Assembly: GCA_033439685.1 (NCBI GenBank)
Contig: JAUEDM010000007.1
Location: forward strand, 2,470,501 to 2,534,500
DNA from: Apodospora peruviana
Taxonomy: Eukaryota; Ascomycota; Sordariomycetes; Sordariales; Lasiosphaeriaceae
Direction of reading: 5' to 3'
Length of the DNA stretch: 64,000 nucleotides
A program made the translations under genes and the position numbers. Of the stretch, positions 21,671-32,136 are shown one piece after another. Within the stretch, counting starts at the first letter, position 1. Every line of letters begins with the position of its first letter. The notes below the pieces were generated by a model. It ran no database searches. It was not told the DNA's origin and was given only the letters and a program-made list of their open reading frames with translations.

Positions 21671-21952
21671 CTTGGTTCTTGGTGGTGATTTGGATGGGAA
21701 ATTGTTGATGTTGTTTTCGGGTGAAAGACGAGGTATTGGAGAAACCCTGACAGGAGATGGATACCAGGTACCTATGTATCGTGGGACCGGCGGCTGCCTT
21801 GCAGCATTGACGGTTACCTAGCAGGATATCAAGGCAGCATTCTAGACAGCAGGACCCAACAATGCATCACACCTAACATTGCATCACTTTCACCAGCCAT
21901 CCCGAGGGACCACAACCTTCAAGTGTGATGCAATTTACATACAATAAACGGG
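21671..21952. other. Spacer
   Basis: Promoter region of the broken NLR-like gene, abutting a transposon relic. Nothing else was seen. Confidence 0.35.
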
Positions 21953-23263
21953 TCAACTGCCTTCTTGCTGCTCATGAAGAAGATCCAAACCATGGATGAT
22001 CATTTCCTGGGCTTCTTGCACTGCATTTTCATCAATACTTGGCTGGGTAGTCTGGGTAGTCCTCCTTCGCTTAGAGGTGTTCCTGGAAGCCCTCTGGGCT
22101 TCAATTATGGCTTCAGTCTCAGCAACTTTGTCATTGCCGGTTTCTCGGACCTTTTTACGAGTAATGGGCTCAAGGCTTTGTAATTCCGCTTCCAAGAAAG
22201 CCACCTTGGCCTTCAATCCAGCGATCTGGGCATTGCGTTCATCGAGAGCCTTCCCTGCCTTCCCAAGAACATACCGTACATGCCGGCTAGCCTCCCCGAT
22301 TTGATCCCTGATGTCATGGCTCTTCTGGGGGGTTGGAAACGTACTCCCAAGGCCAGTTGTCAGGGGTTCCGGAGTCCCAGGGCGTGGTGGAGAGTCGATA
22401 GGAGATGCCACGTCCTCCAGATCGCTTCTGGGTCTCCCAAAATGGCCTGGGGGTTGAATGGCCAAATCCCAGTGGTATGGCTCGAATGCTCGTCCAGAAT
22501 AAGAAGACGCCAATCCGATACCCTGTCTGGCTTGGTTTCTGGAAGATAGATCTCTTTGAGCCATTTCAATGCAATTTTGGCATTGCTCCAACCCGTGGGC
22601 GAGTAATCGTACTTCCAGCCATTGTACTGTGTCCGTAATTCCTCTTCCGATGGGAACCATTGGCTCTGGAGGCTGACTCCCGTAAAAACAATGCATGGTC
22701 TCAACCGCTTGGCTTCTACCGTTACACATTCGATGACAGAGGCCCATGTAGTGTTGTCAGACTTCTTATGGTATGCCTTGGAGGTTAAAATAGTCCCAAG
22801 AACCTTCCCAGTCTTATCTCGGCTTCCTGCATGCCATGCTCATCTGTGTTGGCAATGTTCTTTGGGAGGATGCCTTTGGCTTGGATCTGGCCCTCTAGTC
22901 TTCGAAAGAAGGCTTCATACGCTCTAGAGGCCTCCAGAGCGCTCGATATTTTAGGGTGGATGGGAGTCTGGCGCTTTCAATACCGATCAATCCATCTGGC
23001 CCCCAGCGATCTGAATCCCCTCCTTCGAGGAGGATGGCCGTGGCGAAAGCCACCACCTCAGAGCGGCTTGGAGGACGGCCAGCCTTCTCTTCATTGAGGA
23101 TCCATTTAGAAATATAGTCTTCTTGCTCATCAGAGCGCCTTGGATCGGTTTTTTGCTCAATGGTCGGCTTGTGTGGCCATGGAGGCGTCTGGAAAGTACG
23201 GATTGGTTGATCGACATTTCCGGGCTGCAGATCGCTCGGACATGCCATTAAACACATCTTCAA
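21953..23263 (-). pseudogene. Fot1/pogo-like DDE transposase relic A
   Basis: Three frames together resemble a pogo-superfamily transposase. 23263-22895 has the CENP-B-type DNA-binding part (YISKWILNEEKAGRPPSRSEVV…). 22704-22360 has the catalytic core with LKWLKEIYLPETKP and WRLLILDEHSSHTT. 22747-21953 in the next frame has a coiled-coil tail (DIRDQIGEASRHVRYVLGK…AEAIIEAQRASRNTSKRRR-like). After HSSHTT the sequence jumps to GIWPFNPQAI, so about 60-80 residues of the core, including the last acidic residue region, are deleted. Frame breaks at about 22700 and 22440 confirm decay. No TIRs were identified. Confidence 0.7.
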
Positions 23264-23589
23264 TTGCCGAATTGATCTGCGACTCCCTGAAATTTTCCAT
23301 TTTTTATTTCGATTTTTTTCGATGTCTTTTGATGAAGTTGTTGTTCAAAGTCCATGAGGGTCGCAAATGGCGGTGTGGAAAGATTGATGCATTGTTGGGT
23401 CCAGCTTTCTAGCCTGTTTACGGCCTAGTTGGTTGATCCTATAACACGACTTTTGTGTAGGTACCTAGCTCGGACTCGTGTTTCCGAGGCAAGCTCACGA
23501 ACGCATAATTGTTGCCAGAGGCGGGGGGGAAATGTATCAGGATGGCCTTATGGATTAGACTGCCTATGATCTGGCCAGTAGCCACCTGT
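23264..23589. other. Spacer, probably the 5' flank of transposon relic A
   Basis: AT-rich with a T-run near 23300-23320; nothing coding recognised. Confidence 0.35.
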
Positions 23590-25554
23590 TTATCCTTCAG
23601 TCTGCCAGGTAACTTTCAGCAGCGGACTCGGCGGTGTCGGCACTCCATCATCCCAGACAAAATGGCGTTCGCAGTAGGTCAGCGTCGGGTCGTTGTATCC
23701 ATTCTTTCGGCAACTAAGGGTCTCCATCTTTCTCCCTCCTCTCCCCAAAAACACGATGCTGGAGAAGCCGAGAGATTAACAAATCATTCACTACATCAGT
23801 TAAGCTGACAGAGTAAATAAAAGGGGCAGACTTACGACGTGTCACGGTTCCTCTCATTGCACACCCACGAAATGTTAAATGTCAGACTATTAGTATCCAG
23901 ATTATACCAGGCAAAACCAGTCACATTGTGCCCCAGCTCAGTCATGTCTTCGTACAGATTGACCGGACTGGTGAAGAGAAAGTCTGAGTCAAGATCAGCA
24001 GTCTCAGTGGTACCGCCCCAGTGGTTAAATACCAGACGACCCTCCAGGCCGGACAACCAGATATTGAAACCGTCATTGCTCCAGTTGCCAGGCCCGCTGC
24101 AGCCGTCTGGCTGCTCGTGGTAACTGAGCGAAAAGCCCTCGGACGACCAGTTCAGGTACGGCGGCTCATTGGGCACCAGTCCCAGCGAGGTCATGGTGCA
24201 GCTCCGCCGCACCGGCTTGGGCAGCTGCAGGCCGTCTGGCCGCTCCAGCTCGTACCGGGACGCGACTATCCCGTTCACCAGAAACTGGTCGTCGTCATTA
24301 GTCGTCCTGTTCACGGTGCACTTCTGCCCGCCCACGAGTGTGGCGAGACCGGGTATGTGATCCCAATCGCTCCCTCCCCGGTCCGAGTCCGGTTCCGGGC
24401 TTACTCTGGGGAGACACTGCAGCGGCGGTAGGTCCACCTCGCCTCGGGCGTTGAACTGTACCGCCGGCTGGGCATCATCCGCGCCATCACAATACCACGT
24501 CTGGGCAATGTACAGCCTCCTAAAGTACGGGTTGAAGTGGAGATGCGTCCAATTGATATAGATATCGTTAGTATCGGCCCGATGGCATCAAGTTCAGGCA
24601 GTTGCACCACTCCTTGTTTTCGTATGCTCTGCTCGGGTCAGAAAAGAAACTGATATCGTTGGATAGATACGTCGTCTCGTTCATGGTCGGGCAGGCGAGA
24701 TTGCATGACTTGTGGACCCGTTGGCAGAGTTGGTCAGGTTGAAGCGCATGGAAAATCCTGCCTCATTGTGACCAGGCCTCCGAGCTGCCGAGTTCTATCA
24801 TTCCGGTTCCTATGAATGGTATCCTAAATCCGCGCGGGTAACAAGCACAGGGTTAGCCTTCATTCTACAATACGGGATAATATCAGGGCTAGCAATTATA
24901 AGCGACACACTCTCTGCGGCTGTCGTCGCAGGTCCCTGTCTGATTCAGGTCCAACCGCCCGCTACCGGAATTGTCAAAGGCAAAGGTCGTGATAATAGCT
25001 TGCTTCCCGGTGTGGTCGTTGACTGGGACACACTCGGTAGCCGGAAGATGCGAGTTCGGGAGGCTGTACTCGGCAGAGCAGTGGCTGGTCGCCTTGATCA
25101 TGGGATTGTAGACGTCAAACTCGATCAAACATGGCACATTTTCCGTGGTATGAGGCGCTTCTTGTCGGAAGGACTTGATATCTAAGTACGGTTCTGTGAG
25201 CGAGGCCTTGGTGCAGCCCGCTGGCAACGGTAGCAGTGGCACGTCCGAGGATGGGGGGCTTTTGAGTGTGACAGTGGCTGTAGGTGTCGACTGACCCGAA
25301 GCTAAGGACGCCAGTTGAAAAATGGGACCAAGCCAGTGTGGAATATGGTTAGAAATCGAGGCACCATGGCGGCCTGGCAAAGGAGGATTATAAAGATATA
25401 TGGGGTTTTGCCACAAGGAGTACAGCAAGAAGTTCTTTCCTGCCATAGGATCCTGCACGGCTTCCAACATGGGCATATGATCTTCCATAATATATAGGAT
25501 CAACTGACCAGTGTTCGCTCGTACTCGTCGCCTGTGAGGTTCCCGAGGTGGCAT
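23590..25554 (-). CDS. Multi-exon gene for a Cys/Trp-rich, N-glycosylation-rich protein of unknown function
   Basis: Supported exon structure from the 3' end: last exon 23758-23590 (…CRKNGYNDPTLTYCERHFVWDD…TWQTEG-stop), a 76-bp intron 23759-23834 (GTAAGT…CTCCAG), then an exon 24519-23835 (LYIAQTWYCDGADD…WSSEGFSLSYHEQPDGC…NISWVCNERNRD). A probable 88-bp intron at 24520-24607 (GTGCAA…TACTAAC…CTTTAG) precedes CQRVHKSCNLACPTMNETTYLS (to about 24750). At least one upstream exon lies within 24889-25554 (GCTKASLTEPYLDIKSF…CVPVNDHTGKQ). There are many Cys residues and several NxS/T sites, so I infer an extracellular or lumenal protein, but no signal peptide could be located and the 5' end is unresolved. 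Family not recognised. Confidence 0.45.
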
Positions 25555-27034
25555 GGAGGGAGACGCAAGTCCCGGCTGAATATAAATGCAAGGTCGGTAC
25601 TGTATGCGAGGCTCGTACCGAGCAATTATTAATATTTGCGATACAATGTCGCAGACGGATTTATGCTAAGATGTCGCACGGCCTCCAAGGGAGGTAGCTT
25701 ACCGACTAAACATCTTTCTGCTTTAGAGGTTACCGGAACCCAGACGAAAATATACAATTATGTCATACATCATTTGGCGTTGGGGTCTGCGCCTCTCTCG
25801 AGAAGGGGAAAGATGGTATCCTTGTCGTGCTGGCTGCTTCCCATAGATTGACCTCGGCGCCGTTGTCGAGAAGCAGCCTGAAGCTGTTGTGCTTGGGACG
25901 GTCTTAGTAGCCTCAGCTGGGTAATCGCCACCAAAAGAAGAGTCGAGATACTAACGGTGCTATTAATGTCCGCCCTATGCGATCTTTAGTAGACGAGTGA
26001 TTTCCACGTTGCTATAACGATACCGCTCGCTCGAGAGACGTTACGAATCAAGGCTTGGCTCTCCACGTCGACAAGTTAGTTCTAGCATTATTGCCAGTCG
26101 TGACCAGCACAGGATAGGGTCCGCTGTCAGAAATGCTGCACACTGGATTATGTGGATTTTATGGGGGTTCCAACTGTATCATTCCCTTCTTCTTCAGCCC
26201 TCTTGCAAAGCCAGAGAGCCTTCTTTATATCCATGAATGGTGGCAGGCCGTGCATGTCTGTGGCAAATGGTTACAAATCCATGATTCTGGCCACTTGTTA
26301 CAAATCTAGGTTATGGTCACTGCTTGAACCTTCCTTTGTAACAGGCACCCCTTTCCATCTGACAACCAGCTGTAAGGCGCAAAGGCTAAAAAACCGCTAC
26401 CAAATTATAGAAGTCAGTAGTAACATACGTATAGCAAACGTTCCATTTAAAGCTGGCAAATACAGCCAAAATAGCAAAAACAACGGGGTCCATAGGAAAT
26501 AGGGAAATAGACGGTGAATCGTAGGATGAAGGAGACGGCAATGGGAAGAGCGGTTGCAAAACCCAGGCCGAGCACAGAGAGCGAAGGACCGGGAACCAGC
26601 GGCCGGCATACCGTTTCACCGCACACCAGGCTGAGGTGTGGAAGCAGCTGCAAGAAGCCGTGTACGCATGTATTACATCGGAATACAAATCCGGCTGACG
26701 ACACCCTGCCACGTAATATCGTTTCTTTGCAAATTGTCCTCCAATTTTGGCCACCTCCGAGGCGTCCCCCACTCGGCCACATATCCCTGTTACCTCTTTG
26801 CCTCACCACATCTTGTCATTATTAGCACCAACAGGTTTAATTTCTGAAAATACATTCACAGTTCTTTACACAACCGCCACTCATATTCGCCGTCCTTTCA
26901 CCACCCAAAGTCAATTTCCATGGCTGGTATAATTTAAATATTTTCACAAGATACTACAAAGTGGTAAAATACAGCCAAGCAAAAATATCATCTCACGGGT
27001 ACGGGTCAATACAATACCCCTTGGGTATTAATTT
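25555..27034. other. Non-coding or decayed stretch
   Basis: AT-rich. Antisense ORFs at 26386-26809 contain hydrophobic runs but have conflicting frames and no recognisable family. I cannot support a gene here. Confidence 0.4.
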
Positions 27035-27390
27035 TCAAAGGTGCGGACGATCTAGACCACCAAAAAGAGACCATCTTCAGAGACAAAACACTCAAGAGAC
27101 ATGAAGGCCTCAAAAAGGCGAAAAGCTCACTACTGGTCCAAATTCGAACTGGTGCTATTGGGCTCCGGGACTTCCTATTCAAACGGGGTGTCCCAATGAT
27201 TGTAACACCATTTTGCGAGTGCGGTGAAGGCCGTGAAACTGTCGAACACCTAGTCATGTGGTGTTTGGTTCCACCCTTGACCTGAAGATGGGAGAGAGCA
27301 GACATTCGGACTCGACGAGATTTCTACTATGTCTTACAGGGCATTGATCCTCCAGCTGCACGGAAGCTAGAACTGGAGTCGGAGGTTTGA
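27035..27390 (+). mobile_element. 3' tail of a Tad-like LINE (non-LTR retrotransposon)
   Basis: The + strand reads DLDHQKETIFRDKTLKRHEG…LLVQIRTGAIGLRDFLFKRGVP…FCECGEGRETVEHLVMWC…, the RNase H-distal C-terminus typical of fungal LINE ORF2 with its CxC…H…C zinc-binding-like motif. An in-frame stop follows (near 27283), but the reading resumes with RADIRTRRDFYYVLQGIDPPAARKLELESE. The reverse transcriptase itself is absent, as in a 5'-truncated or decayed copy. Confidence 0.65.
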
Positions 27391-27705
27391 AACCCCTCCA
27401 TCGAAGGCCAGAAGGTCTTCTTCTTTTGTATTTACAGGCTCAGTCACTGATGTGTTTTCTCAATTATCGGTACCGGTTTTTGACCCAACCCGTAAGGGCA
27501 CGGTTTTCCTGTACAGTAAATAGTTTAAAGGTCCAACACGCCCAGGGTCACAGCGGTGTATGAATTATAATATATGTACAACTTTGGGTCTCATCTAGTG
27601 AACTGGCATCGCTCTCTTTGCTGGAGCTATCGCTGATGTCCGGCTCGCCACGCCTGGATCGCTTGACATGGCGGATGTAAGCGAATTTGGATTGGGAGTT
27701 ATTTC
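27391..27705. other. Spacer
   Basis: No gene recognised; lies between the LINE tail and an LTR fragment. Confidence 0.35.
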
Positions 27706-27840
27706 TGTCACGGCCGGGCAGAAGACGGCGGAACTTATCTTTATTGGGCACTATTGACGAAGACTCTAAGATGAAGAGGAGAGGAAAGAAAGGGGGAAAA
27801 AAGGAAGAAGGGACATGATATATATCCATGGCTGGATCCA
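27706..27840 (-). repeat. LTR fragment (…GGCCGTGACA family)
   Basis: The segment starts on + with TGTCACGGCC, then …TATTGGGCACTATTGACGAAGACTCT, which closely resembles the reverse complement of the 3' part of the chromovirus LTRs at 30229 and 48984. The distal part is not recognisable. Confidence 0.55.
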
Positions 27841-28490
27841 CGGACTAAGGTTTCTTTAGTCCGATATAGTTCCTCTGTCCGGACCTTGATATGATTCATG
27901 ATGCCTTCAACCCATACAGGCCCTCACAATTTCGACCTTCTTTTTTTTCCTATGCTCCAGATCCCACAGACGGGCTTTCATGGACTTATTTTTGGTTTCC
28001 AACATCGACAGCCTCATATCTTTGAGGTCGAATGCCTTCTCCACCTTCAGGAATAGTAGCCATTGCTCCCTGCCCCCGTGATTGTCGATGTTCAACTTGG
28101 CCAACTGGAGGGTCAAGTCGACGACCTTGCTGGGGGTCTTCCAGGGCCCCTAATCGTTGAAAGTAACTTTCCTGAGGGTAAGAAGTGGCCTGGCTTGCCG
28201 TGGGTTGAGTGGCTTGGCGATGGACTTTTTCTAGGAATTTTCCCAAGAGCCGTGGGCTCCGTAATGGCTTCTGGCAATTCAGGGTGGATTCCGGTAGCTC
28301 GCTAAACCCCTTTATGTTTGAGGCCCTGAAACCATCTGGGCGAGCAAAGTAGTAAGTCTTGAGCAGGAACCTCTTGCTAATAACGGTGAAATCGGTATAT
28401 TGGTTGGCCTGGGAGAGTAATGCTCTGTACCTCGTCTTCACAGCAGGAAACACACCCAAGTCGAGGGGTTGGGGCACATGGGAGAAATGT

Positions 28491-28508
28491 GGGGGGGGGG
28501 GGGGGGGG
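28491..28508. repeat. Poly-G tract (18 G) inside transposase relic B
   Basis: Uninterrupted G run on + within the former coding sequence. A strong frameshift source and a likely sequencing trouble spot. Confidence 0.9.
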
Positions 28509-29388
28509 CAAGCAGAGCCAAAAGACGTTGTTGGTAAAGCAATTCCAGATATAATCCATTATTGTGTGGCTGACATGGTTATCCAGAATAAGGAGGCGAC
28601 CTTCCGAAGGGTGGATCGGCTTGGTCAGGGGTAGGAAGATCTCTTGCAGCCACCGTAGGGCGGTCTCACTGTCGGTCCAACCTTTATTCGTGGCGTGGAA
28701 GTTCCACTGGGCAAATGGCGTGAGATACCTGGGAAACCATTGCTTCTGGACCGATTTCCCCTTGAAAATAACAAAGGGGGGCAGTGCCTCGCCCTCAGCG
28801 TTGATGCATCCGATAAAGGAGTTCCAGGTTCGTGATCCAGGTTGCTTTTTGACTACCCCTTTATATTCTGAGCATCCCAGGACGGGGCCGCTGCTGCCCG
28901 GACCTTCGATAATGCTCATCTCGTCCTTGTTGTACCGGTATTTGGGGGGATTTCCTTGATCTCGGGGAGGTCCAACTTCAGAAAGGAAGTCCTCGATATT
29001 TTCTTTTGTAGCGTTGTTGAGCCGCACCGCATAAACCCTCTTGGACCTCTGGCTATATTTCCATTGCGAGCCAAAAAAAAAAACAAAAAAAAAGCCAGTT
29101 ACCCAGCGCTTACTCACGCGAGAAGTGTTCTCACGGATGTCAGAGAGTTTTTGAGCCAAATCCCTGATTTCCTGATGGGTAATAGGGAAGCCCAAGGTCG
29201 CTTGGGTACGGAATCACACTGCCAGGCCTCTTTTTGGACTGGGAAGATCCTCTGGTAAAGTGCAAATGCCTCCCTTCACGATTTGGTGGTCTTGAGGCGG
29301 TTGCAAAGAGTCCCATAGGGAACACCCTTTTCTTGGGCCGCGATTAACAACCCATCATGGACCAATTTGATGGCCTTCTGGAGGAGTT

Positions 29389-29679
29389 TGTGAGGGCTGT
29401 AACTGTCAACATTCGGTAGCTATGCTAGCACCAGACCTCAGCAAGCGTTCCGGCCTACGGACCTACACAGCACCGGCGCAGACGACGGTTCAAATAATGA
29501 CGGAAGGGAGGGATTCTTCATGCTGGCTTTGGCGTGTGAGAGAGAAAGCAAGCGAAGCATATTAGCTCAGCCCACTCCTTTCTCTCTTCTGTTTTCGTTC
29601 TTTCCTTCCTCAGAATAGAATCTTCGTCGATAGTGCCCAATAGATGAGTTCCGCCGTCTACTGGAGCCTGGCCGTGACA
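29389..29679 (+). mobile_element. Solo LTR (chromovirus family) inserted in transposase relic B
   Basis: Begins TGTGAGGGCT and ends GGCCGTGACA, the same termini as the full-length chromovirus LTRs here (TGTGAGGACC…GGCCGTGACA), but with a diverged interior of 291 bp. Flanks are GAGTT and AAGTT, a 4/5 match to a 5-bp target duplication. Removing it rejoins the transposase reading frame. Confidence 0.75.
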
Positions 29680-29706
29680 AAGTTTTTCGGTATATCTTTT
29701 TGGCAT

Positions 29707-30004
29707 CGTGATATCTGACTACTGGGCTTCAATTTGGTAAAAGAAAGAGGAATTTCCAAAAAGAATCGAGGGAGTTGTGCGTGGGCAGAGGGGGTGGCTT
29801 GTAGGTGGCCAGGGTAGTTTGGCCACTTACTCTGAATGATCCAAAAACAGGGGTGATCTAAAAGTAGGTATGTTGGCTTATTGGGTTGGGAGGTGGTTGG
29901 AAAGTCTTTAGAGAAATTTTGGATATAATGCTCAATAATGTGCATTTAAGAACGGGGCGCCATTAATGTGGGAAACCAAAGGAGTGAAATAGGACGCATT
30001 ATAT
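29707..30004. other. 5' flank of transposase relic B
   Basis: AT-rich, G-biased segment between the relic's start codon and the next LTR. It probably holds the element's leader and terminal repeat, but I could not identify a TIR. Confidence 0.35.
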
Positions 30005-30228
30005 TGTCACGGCCAGGATCACGTAGACGACGGAACCATCTATTGGGCGCTATTGACGAAGATTCTATTTTGAGGAAAGAAAGAAAGAAAATAGAAGAGA
30101 GAAGGGACTAGATTGTGCTTATATGGTTCTCTTGCTCTCTCTCTCCCTCTCACATGCCAAAACATGCGTAGAGCACCCTCCCTTCCGTCGTCGTTTGGAA
30201 CCGTTGTCCGCGCCGGTGCTGTGGGGGT

Positions 30229-30490
30229 TGTGAGGACCAAGCCCTCCCAGACCCTTGTTTCATGCCTCCCAGCCGCCCCGCAGAGCTATCGTTGGGAACG
30301 GTGTGGAGACTCAGCCACTAGGACCAATCAGGAGCAACGAAGGTCAAGGGGTCCCACCCCACGATGAAGCTTGTCGCGCTTCGCGCTCCAAGGATTGTTC
30401 TTTTCTTCCCTTTCCTCTGCAGTTTAGAATCTTCGTTGATAGCGCCCAATTGATGAGTTCGTCCATCGATCCTTGATGACGGCCGTGACA
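30229..30490 (+). repeat. 5' LTR of chromovirus copy A
   Basis: TGTGAGGACC…GGCCGTGACA. A pyrimidine-rich stretch (TTCTTTTCTTCCCTTTCCTCTGC) directly precedes AGTTTAGAAT at 30421, the likely transcription start, which would give a short R-U5 of about 70 nt. Confidence 0.95.
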
Positions 30491-30492
30491 CT

Positions 30493-30502
30493 ATTCTAAA
30501 CT
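30493..30502 (+). promoter_or_regulatory. Putative self-priming primer-binding site (copy A)
   Basis: Two bases after the 5' LTR, ATTCTAAACT is the exact complement of AGTTTAGAAT at 30421-30430 in the LTR, at the probable mRNA 5' end. Such pairing is how Tf1 of fission yeast primes reverse transcription without a tRNA. The equivalent in copy B is 54839-54848. Confidence 0.6.
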
Positions 30503-30621
30503 CCCATTTCATCGCTCGCCAGCGATTAATAAATACGCGAAACCCCAACCAAACCCACCCACTACGTCGGCTGTGCACGACGAAAAACTAGGCCACAGAA
30601 CCCAACCACGCGAGGACGTCG

Positions 30622-32136
30622 ATGCCGCCCAAGAAAGATCACGGCCCGCCGACACGCCAGTCCTCCCGCCTAACAGCAAAGAAGTCAGCAGAACTCAGCG
30701 AGACGGCTTCCGGCGAAACAACCCCCAGTCCCGAACAGTCGGGAGTAGAAGAGGAGATTACCGCCGCCCCAGTGAGCACAGAGCCAGAAGAGCCCACTCC
30801 TACCCACCGCAACCCAGAGCCAGACGAGCCCGTTGCCAGCATTGAAGCAAAAGAGTCGGAAGGATACAACTCCGCTACCGAAAACCAAGATCAACAAGAC
30901 CAAACAATGAGGGATCTGTCTCGAACCACAAGCCCTACCCAGCCGCAACAGGCAGGAACAATGGCTCTTGACAACAGCGACAACGGCAATCAGCTGCAAG
31001 CAATCCTTGATCGTCTTGCCCAGCTGGAGAACCAGAACAAGGCCGAGCGTGCCCGTAACGCTCAACTCGAGACCCGCCTCCAGGCTGCCATAAACGACCG
31101 CAACCCCCAATACGAGAACAACCGCCAAGCCCGTGGCGTTACCCCGATGAACAGTGCCTTTGGAGGCTCCAACTTCAAACCCACCGGTTTTGCAGCTCTT
31201 GAAGCCTTCAAGCCTTTTGGCAAAGACCAAAACGCTGAGAACCCAACCTTCAACGAGAAATCTAAGAAGTTAGGCATCAATCCAGGCCTGTTCAGCGGCG
31301 ACAAGAGCAAGTTTGACAAGTGGATTATCAAAGTAGCCGACCTGTTCAGCGAAGACAAGAGCACGTACCGTACCGAACGGAGCCGCATGGCCGTCCTCAA
31401 CTCACTTACGGAAGACTGCGCCAACGACCTGTTAGAAAGTCGATACCGGTCAACAGAGACGCCCTTTGCAAGTGCCGCAGAAATGGTGGCAGCTCTCCAA
31501 GCTGTCTACCATGATCGCAACCAGGCGTCCAAAGCCCGTGAAGAGCTTCGTGGCCTCAGGTATAACCCTAAGGACAAGAGTATGGACATCCACCAGTTCA
31601 TTGGCAAAGTCAACAGTCTCGCAGACAAAGCCAACATCCCTAAGTCTGATCGCAAGACTACCCTCTACGAGCATATCCCTGCCAACATCAATCCTGAACT
31701 CTTCGATGCCTCAGAAGACCCGGGCATATCCTACGAGACCTTCGTCATTAAAGTAGCCAACTCTGCCCTCGCAAAGCAACGTGCATATGAGGAGGCCCAG
31801 GAGCACAAACGCCAGAACAGGGATCATTCGCCTCCAGAGCGACGCTCTCAGCGGAGGAGTCCTTCTTACCGCACTAAACGTCACGAATACAAGGAGGTTC
31901 AAGTCGAGCCTCGTCCTCGTGTTGACAAGACCCCTATCTCGGACGAAGCTAAGGAAGCCTTGAAGGACGCTGGATCGTGTTTCCTCTGCAAGAAAGCGGG
32001 ACATATTTCTCGCCAGTGCCCCGAGAGGAAAAACATCGCCAACATAGTCTACAGCCTCGACAAGGAAGATGCCAAGGCCACCAACGACCATAGCCACTCG
32101 TCAGACAACTCATCAAGCGACTCGGAAAACAGCTAG
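30622..32136 (+). CDS. Gag polyprotein (copy A)
   Basis: 504 residues from ATG 30622. The acidic, Pro/Thr-rich N-terminus is followed by a coiled-coil-like stretch (LQAILDRLAQLENQNKAERARNAQLETRL), a capsid-like helical region (FSGDKSKFDKWIIKVADLF…MVAALQAVYHD…LRGLRYNPKDKSMDIHQFIGKVNSLAD), a basic region (HKRQNRDHSPPERRSQRRSPSYRTKRHEYK) and one CCHC zinc knuckle (Cys453-Cys466, CFLCKKAGHISRQC). It forms the particle that packages the element RNA. The stop TAG (32134-32136) lies 43 nt after the start of the overlapping pol frame and is followed at once by a strong hairpin. Confidence 0.95.
   Translation: MPPKKDHGPPTRQSSRLTAKKSAELSETASGETTPSPEQSGVEEEITAAPVSTEPEEPTPTHRNPEPDEPVASIEAKESEGYNSATENQDQQDQTMRDLSRTTSPTQPQQAGTMALDNSDNGNQLQAILDRLAQLENQNKAERARNAQLETRLQAAINDRNPQYENNRQARGVTPMNSAFGGSNFKPTGFAALEAFKPFGKDQNAENPTFNEKSKKLGINPGLFSGDKSKFDKWIIKVADLFSEDKSTYRTERSRMAVLNSLTEDCANDLLESRYRSTETPFASAAEMVAALQAVYHDRNQASKAREELRGLRYNPKDKSMDIHQFIGKVNSLADKANIPKSDRKTTLYEHIPANINPELFDASEDPGISYETFVIKVANSALAKQRAYEEAQEHKRQNRDHSPPERRSQRRSPSYRTKRHEYKEVQVEPRPRVDKTPISDEAKEALKDAGSCFLCKKAGHISRQCPERKNIANIVYSLDKEDAKATNDHSHSSDNSSSDSENS

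Larger units (their letters stand above)
27907..29706 (-). pseudogene. Fot1/pogo-like DDE transposase relic B, split by a solo LTR
   Basis: Start ATG at 29704-29706 (MPKRYTEKL…). The reading is interrupted by an LTR at 29389-29679 and resumes exactly at LLQKAIKLVHDGLLIAAQEKGVPYGTLCNRL (HTH_psq-like). Downstream come NNATKENIEDFLSEV, IGCINAEGEALPPFVIFKGKS, GWTDSETALRWLQEIFLP and GRLLILDNHVSHT (DDE core). At 28491-28508 a run of 18 G replaces the codons around LCLPPHTSH and shifts the frame. PQPLDLGVFPAVKTRYRALLS and the coiled-coil tail continue in another frame down to 27907. A T-rich tract near 29074-29096 with a GTGAGT donor could be an intron. Non-functional. Confidence 0.75.

Noticed and set aside
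24520..24607. Apparent frameshift in the Cys-rich gene
   Set aside because: A TACTAAC branch site and TTTAG acceptor indicate an intron, although the donor GTGCAA is weak.
26386..26809. Possible membrane protein on the minus strand
   Set aside because: Two competing frames, no splice support, no recognisable family.
30005..30228. Foldback DNA element made by inverted copies at 29389-29679 and 30005-30228
   Set aside because: Termini TGTGAGG…GTGACA and the near target duplication of the left copy fit solo LTRs better; relic B coding is interrupted by only one of them.
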